In this document: positions 35,112 through 47,084 of the stretch, in pieces
Numbering within the stretch: position 1 is the first letter of the stretch
How the letters are laid out: each line of letters begins with the position of its first letter
Assembly (NCBI GenBank): GCA_950295325.1
Contig: OX485804.1
Coordinates: 21,202,001-21,266,000, forward strand
Direction: 5' to 3'
DNA: 64,000 bases
From: Polytrichum commune
Lineage: Eukaryota; Streptophyta; Polytrichopsida; Polytrichales; Polytrichaceae
Translations under genes and position numbers: made by a program
The notes under the pieces: model-generated
What the model was told of the DNA's origin: nothing
What the model saw: only the letters and a program-made list of their open reading frames with translations
Databases searched by the model: none

Positions 35112-35374
35112 GGCTAGGGAGACCCGGACTTGGGCGGCCATCTTGGGTTACCGATTGTACGTCTCCCACAGGATCCATGCAGGCCAAAGTGTCTGTACTC
35201 ACTCGAGATTCCCGCTGCCTGGATTATTGTCCGGGGTTCAAGAGACACACAGTCGGAAGCCTGGGAATCTGGGATGTTTGAATAGGATAATGTTTCATGC
35301 CTTGCGGATTCCAAGGGTGCGTTGGGGAATGAGCAACACTTGGACTTGGACTGTGACCCATTCTTGGGTTTCCC
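35112..35374 (+). repeat. Duplicated segment (pair with 39619-39664 plus 41020-41226)
   Basis: The sequence matches, with few differences, two pieces at 39.6 and 41.0 kb that are separated there by a hAT insertion. It therefore preserves the empty target site, ACCGATTG at 35147-35154. Copy 1 also carries an 8-bp local duplication (GGAATCTG) after GCCTG. Identity is unknown. No frame in it shows a known domain. Confidence 0.82.
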
Positions 35375-36375
35375 TCCCTGCAACTTTCCTGGCAGGCAAG
35401 CCAGAGCGTCTGTATTGAGGTTTCTCGAACCTTTGGAAGACATCTAGAGAACTTGAGGCTTCCTGCACGGTTTAGGCCTTCTTTGGGCAACTACACTAAA
35501 TAGGCTATTTAGTGTCAGATGGCGTTTGATGTCACTATGGTAACGTTTCGGATGACACTTCTTACGAATAAGTTTACCGATCCTGTCATGGATGAGTTCG
35601 TCCATCGGCCAAAATCATGCCTTCTCTTGTCAGCAACCTGTGATGAGATGTTGTCGTGGATGATTGGAAGTTAAATGAAAAATCACTTGGTAAGTGATAG
35701 TAATTGCAACACCGTAAATCTATAACACCCCCCTCCCCCCGCCCAAGAAGAAAAAATTACAATTTTTTTTTACAAGGAATGACAAATGATGTTGGGTTAA
35801 CATTTAGTGTGGGTGACACTAAACCGCGGTTTACAATTAGTGTTGAGCAAAACAATCAAAATCGGTGACACTAAATATCACCTCTAACTTACAAACGTTT
35901 TTACATTTGGATTTGTCCAAAAAAAAAACTTTAGATTTCCACCTATGGTTGCTGAAATTGAGGTCGCATTTTATGGGCAGGTTTGAGGGAAATCGGGTGT
36001 GGGAAGTGTGGGGTTGAACCAACCCCACCAAATGTTTGGGCCCAACTTTAACTTATTTGATTTTTTGAGTTTAGCTTTATGGTATGTAGTGTGACTTACT
36101 ACATGGGTTTATGGAATGCTCTAACTTTCGCTAAGAATGTAAGCTTTCATGAAGGATAGTCCATGCAACCTATTTAATCTTTTTTGGTAGAACATAAAAT
36201 CCATAATTAGGAGTTATGGGCTTGCGAATTTCCAATAATTGCACTCTATATCATAAACAATGTACCATTCAACTTATAATGTGTAGGTTGTATGTTGTAC
36301 ATATATACCTTTAGAAATATCTCAGTTTCATAAAAACATATTAGAATGTTTAAATTGGTTGAGAATAATGAGATA
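35375..36375. other. Gene-free sequence
   Basis: It contains repeated GTGACACTAAA/TTTAGTGTCA motifs around 35500-35880 in both orientations, which hints at a decayed fold-back repeat. No gene was recognised. Confidence 0.4.
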
Positions 36376-37640
36376 CTGTTCTCCCTCTTTAGTATGACAC
36401 CTTTGGGAAACGCAAAAAATGTCGTATTATCGAGGTGTCGTCTTCTCGTTAATATGACAAATGGCCTAAAATTGTCGTACTATCGAGGGAATACAAAAAC
36501 ATAAGAAAATTATATGAGATTCAAACCATATACATTGAGTTTAGGGTTTAGGAAGTGTATGAAATAATAACTTATAACTCCAAACAAATACAAAAATTCT
36601 CAAGAAGTCTTGAAATAAGAGTTCAAAGATCTCTGGTGTTGCCTACCTAAGTTAGCAACTGTCTTCTCTAAATTCCCTACTAGCTTTTGAAAACTAATAA
36701 TTTCATTAACACCAAAATGTAAAGAGTTGTCTAACAAGAAATTAGACAACAATGATGCATGATGTTTAGCATCACTAAGCTTTACTATAGGTGGAGCAAC
36801 ATCATCCACATCTACTGAATGCAAATCAACATTAAGATCAAAGCCTTGTGCATGATTGACTCCCAAAGCGGCATCCACCAACTCATCAGTTGTCAATTCT
36901 AGCTCAATAATCTCTTCCCCTTCCATCTGAATATAAGTCTCGATAAACATCTCATCATCACCCAATTGCAATTTTGAAATCAGAGCACCAAGTTCATCTG
37001 ATTCTTCTCGCATTCCATTCTTCTCCCTTTCATCAACTAAGGCAAAATCGGCATTCCATGTTGCAGGTAATATACGCGCCATCCTCCAACAATTCCTGAC
37101 TATTTGTGCATCCAATTCACTCCATACTTCATAACTCCACATGATAGCTTGTTTGATATTGGGCACCACCTTCCTTAAGTCCTTCAATGTAGCATCATCA
37201 TATTGTGACAAAACCCCCTGCAAAAGTTTCTTCTTGTATTGAATTTTGAAAGATGCTATTATACCTTGATCCAAAGGTTGCACTACGCTTGTCACATTGG
37301 GGGGGAGGACACATACTAGGGAGGAGGCCCCTCTAACCCTAAACCAAGTCCATTCTACACTTGTAACCCTAATTATCATTAAGTTCCCAATGATAAGTGA
37401 AGTTCTCAAGTAGTTCCCAAGTGAAAATGGATGTATTCTAGATGTACATATCATGGATGAAAGGAATATTAGCATTTATTCCCTCTTTAATATGACAAAA
37501 TGCACGCTCTAAGTGTCGTATTATCGAGTGTCATAGTTGTCTAAAAGAGGGAGTTTTGAACTAAGAAGTTTGGTCGCGCAAAAATGTGTCGTAATATCGA
37601 GGGTGTCGTCTTAACGAGTGTCGTACTAACGAGGTTAGAC
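36376..37640 (-). mobile_element. pogo/Tigger transposon, internally deleted
   Basis: The right end, read on the minus strand, is CAGTCTAACCTCGTTAGTAC, and the left end is CTGTTCTCCCTCTTTAGTAT. With the flanking TA dinucleotides these align at 18 of 25 positions. Both ends carry further subterminal TCGTATTATCGAGG-type repeats. TA targets and CAGT ends are typical of pogo/Tigger in the Tc1/mariner superfamily. The element encodes only the C-terminal part of a transposase. Confidence 0.82.
36600..37475 (-). pseudogene. pogo/Tigger transposase, C-terminal part
   Basis: The frame contains the DDE-superfamily signature of Tigger/CENP-B-like transposases, LPPNVTSVVQPLDQGIIASF, followed by KIQYKKKLL and a long helical C-terminus ending NSYFKTS. 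This signature follows the last acidic residues of the DDE domain in the family. The HTH DNA-binding domain and most of the catalytic domain are absent. Codons before about 37310 (LVCVLPPN) look like former 5' non-coding sequence joined by deletion: the same bases continue past the junction differently in the copies at 22.8 and 26.5 kb. It has no independent function that I can support. Confidence 0.85.
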
Positions 37641-37642
37641 TG

Positions 37643-38191
37643 TAGAGTGCTTGTAGAATTTTCTTCATAGGAGCTTTGTGCTCAAGAGACTCAAAGATTC
37701 AAATTCAATCATTAGTGTTGAATGAAAAAATTATTGTATTTCTTGTTTATATATTTATTTTATTTTATTTTATTTTATTTTATTTTTAAAAAAAATTTAA
37801 ATTTAGTTGTGGAATGATGTAGTCACCAAGTTGGTGTTTAGCGCAGGCCATTATTACACCATTTATGGCATTTAGTGTCACTTACTAGCCAAAGTTACAC
37901 ATTGCTATGAAATTTTATTATTAATGTAAACTTTTACCAAGTAAAAATGTTAATGGTTGATAGTGTCCAAACAACCAATTTGGCCCTTGTTGGTAAAACA
38001 TGAGATCTATAGTAAAAACTTATAGCACAATGTAACTACAAAAAGTAAGTGACTAAATGCTATACATGGTGTAGTGAGATACATAATAAAACGTTATAGC
38101 ACAACAAACTCCAAGTAGTAAGTGACATCAAATACCATAAATAATGTCATTTTCATGCGTATTTTTGTCCTAAAGTGCACTCTTGGTTGAT
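37643..38191. other. Gene-free AT-rich sequence
   Basis: A (TATTT)n run lies at about 37755-37785. Nothing else is recognisable. Confidence 0.4.
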
Positions 38192-38199
38192 AGTAATGT

Positions 38200-38934
38200 C
38201 ACGGGTAGATCACTCTAAGGAATTTTTGTGCACCACGTGCGGCTGGGGTTTTTTTGTTTTGGGGCTATTTACCTTGAAGGGTTGAATTAAAGCCTCCCTA
38301 TAATTACTTAAATTTCAAAAATGGCCCATTTGTTTGCACCCTTCCATTACTTATATTGCCCAAGTCACTACAATTTTTTGTACTCTATATTCCTTTTAAG
38401 TAATAAAAGCTAATCTACTTCCTAACGCAATTGACGAGTGTTGAGGGAAAGTATGGAAACAAAGAAGGGTGCAAACAGTAATATCATTGCAAACAAAGTT
38501 ATGAAGAAATCACATAGGAGACCATAGCAAAGTAATACCATTGCAAACACTATTATGATGAAAACACATAGGAGATGCCAACACAAATACCATAGCGGTC
38601 ATTGCAATGTAAGTGACCAAAAACACAGAGCATAGTAAAGCGGGTTTAGAATTTACAATTCAGGGTGGAGTCCACAATGTTATAGCGCGTACAAAATAAC
38701 CCCAAGTACTAAACATACCTTCTAGGATCCTTATCTTCAGCCCCTATATTAATTTTACAAAAAAATAATGGCCCACGTTTTATGTCCATCTAACTTACTT
38801 ATAATGGGATTGTCTACATTTAATGGCCCCTTCATTATTTGGAATTCCTTTATAATTTTTATTTCAAATGATTTTAATCCTCTCTATATTATGCTGCACG
38901 TCATTTTTAAAATGCACTAAGTGATCTACCCGTG
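38200..38934. mobile_element. 735-bp non-autonomous element with 8-bp target duplication
   Basis: Perfect 15-bp terminal inverted repeats, CACGGGTAGATCACT, are flanked by a perfect 8-bp duplication, AGTAATGT (38192-38199 and 38935-38942). A weaker inverted match (ACGTGCGGC against ACGTGCAGC) continues inward. An 8-bp duplication favours the hAT superfamily, though the third terminal base is not the usual one. No coding sequence is seen. Confidence 0.88.
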
Positions 38935-39664
38935 AGTAATGTGAAGTGCATAAACTTTTTTGAGCACCAAAGAGTTCAAGTATTGAAGTCATTTTTATCA
39001 TGTGACACACTTAGTGTCACTGCATTGTCAAGTTTAACACCACGTGCGATTGAAAATAAAATCTATTTCTTACATAAAGCATCACCAAAATGGGTCCGAA
39101 TTTTATCAACCTTTTTCCATGACTAGATATACAGAGTATCTATTACATAGTCAAGAAATGGTAACCAAAATTGATGATTTGTTTTTCTAAATAACGCATA
39201 CCATTTCTAACTAGAATGACACACACACTTGAACTAAAACAATTACGACAAAAATGGAGATGACTAGAAAATTCAAGAAAATATACAAAAGATATTATCA
39301 ATGATTGAGTATATGTATGTGAAAAGATCAAAAAATCTAAAATTCTCTATGGCATTTAATATAGGGTAGCATGTGGTTATGAAACGTAAGGGGGTGTGAT
39401 CGCCCCGATATCCTCAAGGATGATGCTCTCATATGCAAAGTCAATTTGGACGATGGGTTTATTCTCATGTTTGCCCAAATGACTTTCCATATGACATGAT
39501 TGTCATTACATTTATTAGTCCTACTAGTGTGGATGGAAATTCAGTGTGGGCCACATTGATTTTCTATTGAAGGTGACATTACTATGGGGTCAAGACCTTA
39601 CATAAAGTAAAAGACATGGGCTAGGGAGACCCGGACTTGGGCGGCCATCTTGGGTTACCGATTA

Positions 39665-41019
39665 CAAGGAGTAAATTTGAAGGGCTATTACCCTTATTTT
39701 GGGGTCCAGCCCTTCACTTTCCCTTCAAAATATTTTGCAACCCTTCAAAAAGGAAGGGTTTATTTTCTATAAACCCTTCAAAATGAACGGCAAAAAAAAA
39801 GTAACCCTTCCCTAATAATACTTTGAGAAAAATGAGATCACTTGCTCATCTCACATTTGTCACCCCTCAGTCTGACAAAATTGCAGTAGAAATTGAGAGT
39901 CTGAGAGAGTATGGCCTCATAGAGACAGGTGGAGACTCGAGAGAGTTTGGATCCTAAAGTCACGAAAAAAAAAGGCCAACAAAATGAGATTGCTTTCAGC
40001 CTTGCACCTCTCTCTCACCCAATTCTGCAAAAATCAAGCTGGATGCATAGAAGTCTCAGCGTAAGCAAGTTATAGATTTGACACTCAAGAGTGACAAAGT
40101 GGTGCTTCATTGTCAAACAAAAAAAACTTGGAATCTGGAGATGACTTTCAGTACTTACGAGTACAAAGGTAAAATGAGATCGCTTGCACCTGTCTCTCAC
40201 CCAATTCTGCAAAAATCAAAGTTGGGTTCATAGGAGCCTCGCTGCCTCAGCTAACTTGCAAGCTAAAGATTTGACATTCAAGAGTCACAAAAGTATGCTT
40301 CCTTGTAAATCAGACAAACTTGGGATCTGGAGATGACTGAATTTAGTACATTCGGGTGGAAAGATAACAATGAGATCGCGTGCATCTCTCAAAGTCTCGG
40401 AACTAGAGCTGGATCCCGACGAAGAACTTAGATAGTAGGTTTAGATCTGACTGACAGACAACCGACTTGTGAAGAGTGCACTTCCTTCATTCCTTAATCC
40501 TGCCAGTTGCTAGAGCTGCTAACCGAGGGCTTGGGTCTGCATGGGTTCGACCCAGTGTGTGATTTAGGGTGGATTTCTTCATTATTCCGATTATCAATGC
40601 AAAATTGCACTAAGAATCGATTTGGTGGCATGAGAATTCGAGAATGGGTGTAGTGTGAGCAGCTCAAATTCTTGGGTGTGTGCATAACCGGATCTTGTGC
40701 CTATGTCTCAAAATCGGTGTAGGGCTCAAAGTGAAAATGGTAAACAGAAACCTTTGCTTGGTGTACATTTCAATATACTCAAACATCAATGTTTCATCAA
40801 TGAAATAGTTCTATCTTTTCACCATGTGTGTTCTTTGGTCTCACTTATATTATGGTTTTCAACATCGCTTAAATGATAAACATGATAATGTGCACTTTCA
40901 ACAAAAACTTCAATACATACATGAAGGGCAATTTTTGAGGTAACCCTTCATTTTGAAAGGGAAAATTTTGAGTTACCCTTCCCTATGAAATACAAGCAAC
41001 CCTTCAAATTTATGCCCTG
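39665..41019. mobile_element. 1,355-bp hAT non-autonomous element
   Basis: The right end on the minus strand is CAGGGCATAAATTTGAAGGG and the left end is CAAGGAGTAAATTTGAAGGG (17 of 20 match). Flanks ACCGATTA (39657-39664) and ACCGATTG (41020-41027) are an 8-bp duplication with one substitution. The undisturbed duplicate at 35.1 kb reads ACCGATTG once, which confirms the event. Both ends carry many CCCTTCA/TGAAGGG motifs. There is no transposase. Its ends resemble those of the hAT element at 721. Confidence 0.9.
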
Positions 41020-41227
41020 ACCGATTGTACGTCTCCCACAGGACCCACGCTGGCCAAAGTGTCTGTACTCACTCGAGATTCCTGCTGCTTGGATTATTGT
41101 CCGGGGTTCAAGAGACGCACAGTCGGAAGCCTGGGATGTTTGAATAGGATAATGTTTCATGCCTTGCGGATTCCAAGGCTGCGTTGGGGAATGAGCAACA
41201 CTTGGACTTGGAGTGTGACCCATTCTT

Positions 41228-44200
41228 TTGAGCCAAAACCGACGCCATCATTACAACATGCAGACAACTCCGGAACCATATTTTGGCGCATTTGTTTTGG
41301 TATTTGGATCATATTTAAGATCATAAGACCCCTCAAAATAAAATTTCTCAATTTTGGGCAATGTTTTAAAGCGGTGGGTGATGGGATGGATGTTCTTTAT
41401 GTTTTCATCCATTTTTAGTCACAGTACACACTTGTAGGATTTTAAACTTCCAGCATTGGACTCTTTATCTAGACTTTGTGGGCATACATACAACATTGAC
41501 TGGAAGGTCGGGTGATTTAAGAGTGATCCAAAGTACTATGATGTTTCCCCTCATTGGAATTAATGTTGCCCACCTTCATTTTTCAAGCATGGCAAGATCA
41601 CTAAAAATTCGTATTAATGTAAATTTTGTCATATAACTTTTATAATCTAGACTTTTTGGTTGCTTCAATTTTATTAGCAGACCCATTGATACACTTCTAA
41701 GATCCCAAGATTTTGTGAAAGATATACGAATCCTCACGTCATCTTGGAAAATATCTTTTGGGCAAAAACTAAAGTTGGTGTTGGAAAATGCATAGAATTT
41801 AATTGCATATTGTGGCAATATCCTCAAGAATTTTGGAGGGACAGTTTGCTTGTTTGATTCAACACATGTCCATTATGGAATGAAGAGTCTCCCACCCCAA
41901 ATTATGGGTTGGCCCCACCTAAGGGCATTAAAAGAGAGTTCCCTCCATGAAATGACATCATTTTGAGTTGTGGAGGGGTCTTAAGGATTAATCCTTAAGT
42001 ACCATGATGATGGGTGTATGTGTCCGAGAAAGTCATTTGAAGCAAGCTTTGGAGGTCTTATCATACTCAAATTCATTCAAATCTCCTAAAGAATTGTGTG
42101 CAAAATTGCAATACATCATCTCGAATTGTTCCTACATGATTTGAGCATAATACAAGGATTGAGATTTTCCATAGGTATTAAGAGACACACAAAAAGTCCA
42201 CCAATACCCCCTCTACTGTGGGGATGAATTTTGATATTGGATATTGTCTAAGTAGTCTAAATTTTCAAGGCTTTGTTAACCATTTTATGAATTTTATACT
42301 GAGATTTGACTAGTTATATAGGTCCCAATTTGGATGCTAAGCAAGAACCATTCATGCCTAGAACTTATCAAATACCATAGTTTACATGAAAGTTGCACTT
42401 GTTAACTATTCTATAAGAACACCTACTATACAAATCTTTAAATCTTTTGGCATAGAAGACCGATTTGTTTGAGACTCTTTATTAGAGTTCAACATTTGAA
42501 GAGTCAAAGTTAATTCTCATTAAGGTGAAATGAAAGGAAGCTTCATTTTCCAACTTCAATCGAACCCCATAAGATTTGCCAAATTCTTAAAATAATGTAA
42601 CATTTCACTTTTTATACCCTCCAAAAATAGGCTCCAATGCTACCCACATCATACCTCTACTCCTACATTTGTGAAGATCTAAAAGTTTTTGAGATTTTGA
42701 TTGGTGAATAATAATATTGGGTTTTGTAGCTTCAACTTCTTTACACCCATACGATTAGATTCTGTTAGATACTTTTCAATGTGCATCTATGAATGAATTC
42801 TCAAACAGACAAGGCTTCAGATAACCCATTTTGAATGTTGTAGGGGTTAAGCATGCCATTTGATTTGTAAGAATACAATACCTAGATGCATCTATGGAAA
42901 GAGCATCTATTGTCGAGAAACCACAAGAAAACAACAACTTACCAAAATGAACAAGAGCCACAAGCTGGAGATCGGACTAGGATATCACTGGACTATACAG
43001 AGCACATGGAAATTGAGAGAATTTTGTCAAGATGGACTCTTGCCTCATGGTCTTCGATCGATTCTCAGAGGAAAGTTCGAATCACGAGTCAACCATAACT
43101 TGGTGAAGTGTGGCTCATCTATAAACACTGCATAAGTTGACTGGTGGAATATGCAATCTATAACATAGATCATACGAATCATACCATATTAACAACTTGT
43201 GTAAGTCTAAAAATTGTGATCGTCCAGCTCACAACAATGCAAACTCCGTCTACATAAGGTAGAAAGAACTGAAAAAGTTTTGTTATCTTAACATAATATG
43301 TTTTATATGTTCGTTATGAAACGCAATCGATTCACAATCTCTAAAATTTGGTTGTCAATCTGGAGATGTGGATGGAGAAGTTAGGCTCAACTGCAGAGAA
43401 ATTTGGAGGCCCTCTAAAATAGACATGGTAGTTCAAAGATGACGACCATGGTATCATACCTTGGTTCCGTAAGTCTCTCCCCACCGGCCCAATTTATGTT
43501 GACTCTTAAAACTAGAATGGTTAACATATTTTGAAGGCATATTAATCTGACTTTTCTATAAACGCATGTCTTTTGGTGTCCGTTTTAGATCCACGCCAAC
43601 TCACGTATATTGGTGTCCATATAAGATATGTAACCATATTAGGCTCTCTTACCTTAATAGTCATAAATGACAGGTTAAGTCTAGTAAGGAAGCACCTCAG
43701 GTGAAATCAACAAGATCCAGACAGACAAGGTACAGAAAGTGGCTCAGCAAGATTTCCAACTTCCATAATATCTTCTCAATGGAAACTGGTTGTATCTCAA
43801 AGAACTTCACACCGGGGAAGTAATAATATGCACTCACTTGGGTTCCTACTTCTGTCAAGGAGGCAAAAGTTCGTAGACTGAGCATGTATAAAGAAGGTGT
43901 TTGGGTGAGCAGTATGCAGATTGTAGGGAGCATTCAAGTTTGTGTGTGTAGCGCATATGTTTGAAAAGTTTTGAAGCAGCTGGAGCTGGTGTTCCTCCAA
44001 TGCTTCGTACCAACTGTTTCCAATGACCGGCTCACTGCATCTTATAACTTAGAGCCTGTGGTAGGACTCTAGCCACAGACTACCTCAAAGTATAGATTAT
44101 GTGTCAAATAAGAACAAAGGTTTTGCAGGTTTGGTGTGGAAGGATGGTGTGGGGCATGCCTGGCTCATGCGATCTGGGATGAGCTGGTTGCACTTGAAAC

Positions 44201-44388
44201 TAGATCCACTTGAAAATAGTTAGCGTGAGGTCGGTTAGCTTGACACCTTCATACTCATTGGATCTCTTCAGATTGAGTGTTGACCTAACATTCCTCTAGG
44301 GAATAGTTAAGGGTTGCTTGCATCCCAACTTCATTTCAAGTGGACCTCTTCAAATTGGTAAGTTTCGAGCACTCTCAGCAAATTTGAT
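41228..44388. other. Mostly gene-free sequence
   Basis: A plus-strand stretch at about 42886-43098 has exon-like composition (for example HMEIERILSRWTLASWSS) but matches no family I recognise and stops soon after. The rest shows no recognisable gene or element border. Confidence 0.35.
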
Positions 44389-44709
44389 GTGATTGATGAC
44401 CTCTCTCCCACAGACTGTGCATCGTTTCTCCTAGACTTACATGTTAACTCCCAATCTAAGAGATGCAAAGGGTTTGTCTTTCTGGATCTCGTGGCCATGG
44501 CCGGGAGCCTTCTTTCAAGAATATGTGTAATTAATCTCTTGATTGCAGCTACTTGCAGTGTTTTCTCCTCTCTCTTAATTGATGAGACTCCGATATTCGT
44601 CCCGGTCATGCTTGGATCGTGGCCACAAGGTGTGATTTGCTGCATTGCAAGTATAATTCAGTTTTGTAAAGCCCTGCAACATGCAAAAGCTTGGTTATTC
44701 CCTCTCTAA
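44389..44709 (+). CDS. Putative small membrane protein or gene fragment, unknown family
   Basis: A 106-codon plus-strand frame starting with ATG contains two hydrophobic stretches, about residues 29-60 (FVFLDLVAMAGSLL then VINLLIAATCSVFSSLL) and 78-92 (GVICCIASIIQF). The layout resembles part of a multi-pass membrane protein. The preceding residues (PTDCASFLLDLHVNSQ) could be a loop. I do not recognise the family. The whole segment is duplicated at 4607-6209, where a transposon and a frameshift destroy the frame. It may be a captured exon in a dispersed repeat and not a gene. No promoter is evident. Confidence 0.35.
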   Translation: MIDDLSPTDCASFLLDLHVNSQSKRCKGFVFLDLVAMAGSLLSRICVINLLIAATCSVFSSLLIDETPIFVPVMLGSWPQGVICCIASIIQFCKALQHAKAWLFPL

Positions 44710-45443
44710 GCCACTCATCTGAATACATGTGTCGTAGTTTAATAGAAAACCACTGTAATATAATATGCTTAACTTCATGTGGCCATAAGTTTCCGAACCT
44801 TCATCTTCATTAGTTTCCTAGTTTGAACTTTAAAAAAGTGGTTGTTTGGCAGAGGAACTGCATATTGGGAGATAGAGTGTGGTGCTACCGATTTAACGTT
44901 CACCTCCTAGTTAACTTGGTTGGCAAAACATGTTCTATGTGCATTCACTTTAACATTTTGCAACCGGAACAGGTGTTGAAAGTTTGCGAATGTGAGTGGA
45001 GGAGGACATATGAGGTCTGGCAGGTAGGTTCCTAGTTGGCATGGATATACCACTTCATCACTTGAATGGGCTTTGTGCTTACATTGACTTATAAGAGGTT
45101 TCATGTTTTGTTTTATATCAAATCTCAAAACCTTTATTGCACTTCTAGTATCACAGTGGGATGAGTTGGTAGAATAGTACTAAGAAACAATTGTAGGTTG
45201 TGCAACACTATTTCATGACTGGGCCATGAAGTCATACTCCACCTTAACTAGGACATTCTGCTACATCAAAGGGGGTATTTGTAAGAGGATCTACTAAACA
45301 CAAGATAAAGCCCAACCTACTACAGTTACATTATAGATTGAACTCAGTCATATGTCCTTAGGATTCTCCCATATCAAATCCCTGGGCTCCAAATGATTCT
45401 CCAACTCAAAAATGTCTACCTTTGTTAGTTCCAAAATTTTGCA
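44396..45443 (+). repeat. Duplicated segment, copy 2 (empty site)
   Basis: This copy matches 4607-6209 without the 531-bp insertion. It preserves the original target site CAATCTAAGAGATG near 44455-44465. Both copies end at the same TTCCAAAATTTTGCAA block, giving the repeat a defined right border. Confidence 0.85.
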
Positions 45444-45589
45444 ATACACTATGATTCTATTCAATTTTGTTTTTTTAGAAATTGTTTTGCCTCGTATTTA
45501 ATGATCTTTTGTCATCATCTTTAATCTACTAGATTCAAATGCAAAGGAGTGCGGATCATAGAATAATAAAATCCAATACAAAATGGAGT

Positions 45590-47065
45590 TCAGGGAATAA
45601 ACTCATCCTCACTCTCCGAAGCACTCTGATCTATGAATATGAGTACTCTTGGATCGTATCTCTGACGTGGACTAGAAGAGGCACTACAACTATGGGAGGA
45701 GTCTTTGGCATAAGCTACTGCCATATCCTCTGCATAACAAGGAAGTCGCATGCTAGAACTAGGAGGTGAGCTGTAGTCTACGGAGCGTCGGCCTTGAACC
45801 ATCAGTCTGCACCAACAAAGGACAAATTACGATTGTTAGAATCCTTCCAATTAAATGCAACATATTCGAAAAATAAGTTTAAGATGACAAAAGACTTACT
45901 CACATAGATAAACTGCACCCTGTTGAGGGAGGGCATCGTTGTCGTCGTCAAGGTCTACAAAGTGGGTTGGATCGACCCCCTGAGACTCCAACGCTGCGAC
46001 CTGAAGTGGCTGTAGGAGTTCTTCGTACAATTCTTTATCTCCTCAAGTGTCATGATTGCCCTATTAGCAGATTGTGCTGGAAGAACCGAGGCACCTACAA
46101 AGACCGAAACAAATGAATTAGTCGAATGTGATTGAATTGCCTAAGTCTAGGGATATGGGAATGTTGAACAAATTACTCATACCAGTTCCAGCAGTGAGGT
46201 CACATATAATCCCCCCTGGAGGGCTAAGGCCATTGATTAGAGGCTGGAGCAGGGACACTACCTTCTTCTTAGGGCCCCTCCATAATGTGTCACCGTCGTT
46301 GCGCTTGAGTGCAGTATCAGCGGTGATAATGTTGAAAAGCACGTCATCACTTGCAAGGTGAACATCTTCAAATTCGTCACTAGAAGAAATGACAAACTCC
46401 TTCGGTTGCCTAACCAAAGGTGTGGAAAAAAACCGAACCAGCACGATCGCTTTGAATTTCAGAGTCTAGACATCAACCATATATAGGCCCCGAATTGTTA
46501 GCAATGTGATTCAAGTCATGAAGGAGGGAGAACTTGAAGAGCGGAAAATGGCCAAACTTACTGACCCGCTTGGAGTTATGCACAGGGTGAGTGAGGTGGA
46601 GAGAATTCACGATGGTCAATTCCTCCTTGACCTCCAGATTGTTGTTGTAGAGAAAACTCAAAACCTCCTTCTTGATTTGCACGCTGTCAGGATAAAATAG
46701 GAGGAGTGCCCCGTCGTTGTGAAGATAGCCTTGACAAAAGTCAATGATGAACTTGATAAAATTCTGAACCTGCTTATTCCAATTTGGAATTTGCCCTGGA
46801 AATTCGGAAATTCCTGGGACAGACAAACCATCGGGATACTCTGCAATAATGAGGTCCACTGCAGCCTTTTGCAACACCTTGCCTGAGAAGAAGAATTCCC
46901 TGGATGCTCCAACCTTTGTTTCAAAAAAACCAGAGCATTTAGTAGAGAATGAATTGGTGAATAGGGACATGCTAGCTGAATTGAATGGGAATTAAGTTGG
47001 ATATGTACCTCACTTAGAAAATCAACCATGTCATCGTAAGTTGAAGGGAATTTGTTGTGCTTCGC
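45590..47065 (-). pseudogene. DNA methyltransferase-like gene (permuted, beta-class order), broken
   Basis: Minus-strand exons with good splice borders can be read: 47065-47009, 46913 to about 46473, about 46463-46183, 46094-45900 and 45806-45590. The second holds VDLIIAEYPDG, placed like catalytic motif IV (normally D/S-PP-Y). The third contains GDTLWRGPKKK, then PPGGIICDLTAGTG, and joins through the GTATGAGT donor to ASVLPAQSANRAI. That join resembles the AdoMet-binding motif I. Motif IV before motif I is the order of beta-class N4-cytosine/N6-adenine methyltransferases. The C-terminus is acidic and serine-rich (SASESEDEFIP). A stop lies at about 46479 between exons two and three, where any intron would be only ~28 nt. 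One base is missing near 46046, shifting the frame into DKELYEELL. The PP-Y residues are not canonical. The family call is mine and is moderate in confidence. Confidence 0.55.
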
Positions 47066-47084
47066 CTTATAATCCAATGTAATA

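Noticed and set aside
34755-35490. Overlapping frames on both strands in a duplicated segment
   Set aside because: Frames of similar length on both strands and no recognisable domain; the segment is better described as a repeat pair with 39.6-41.2 kb.
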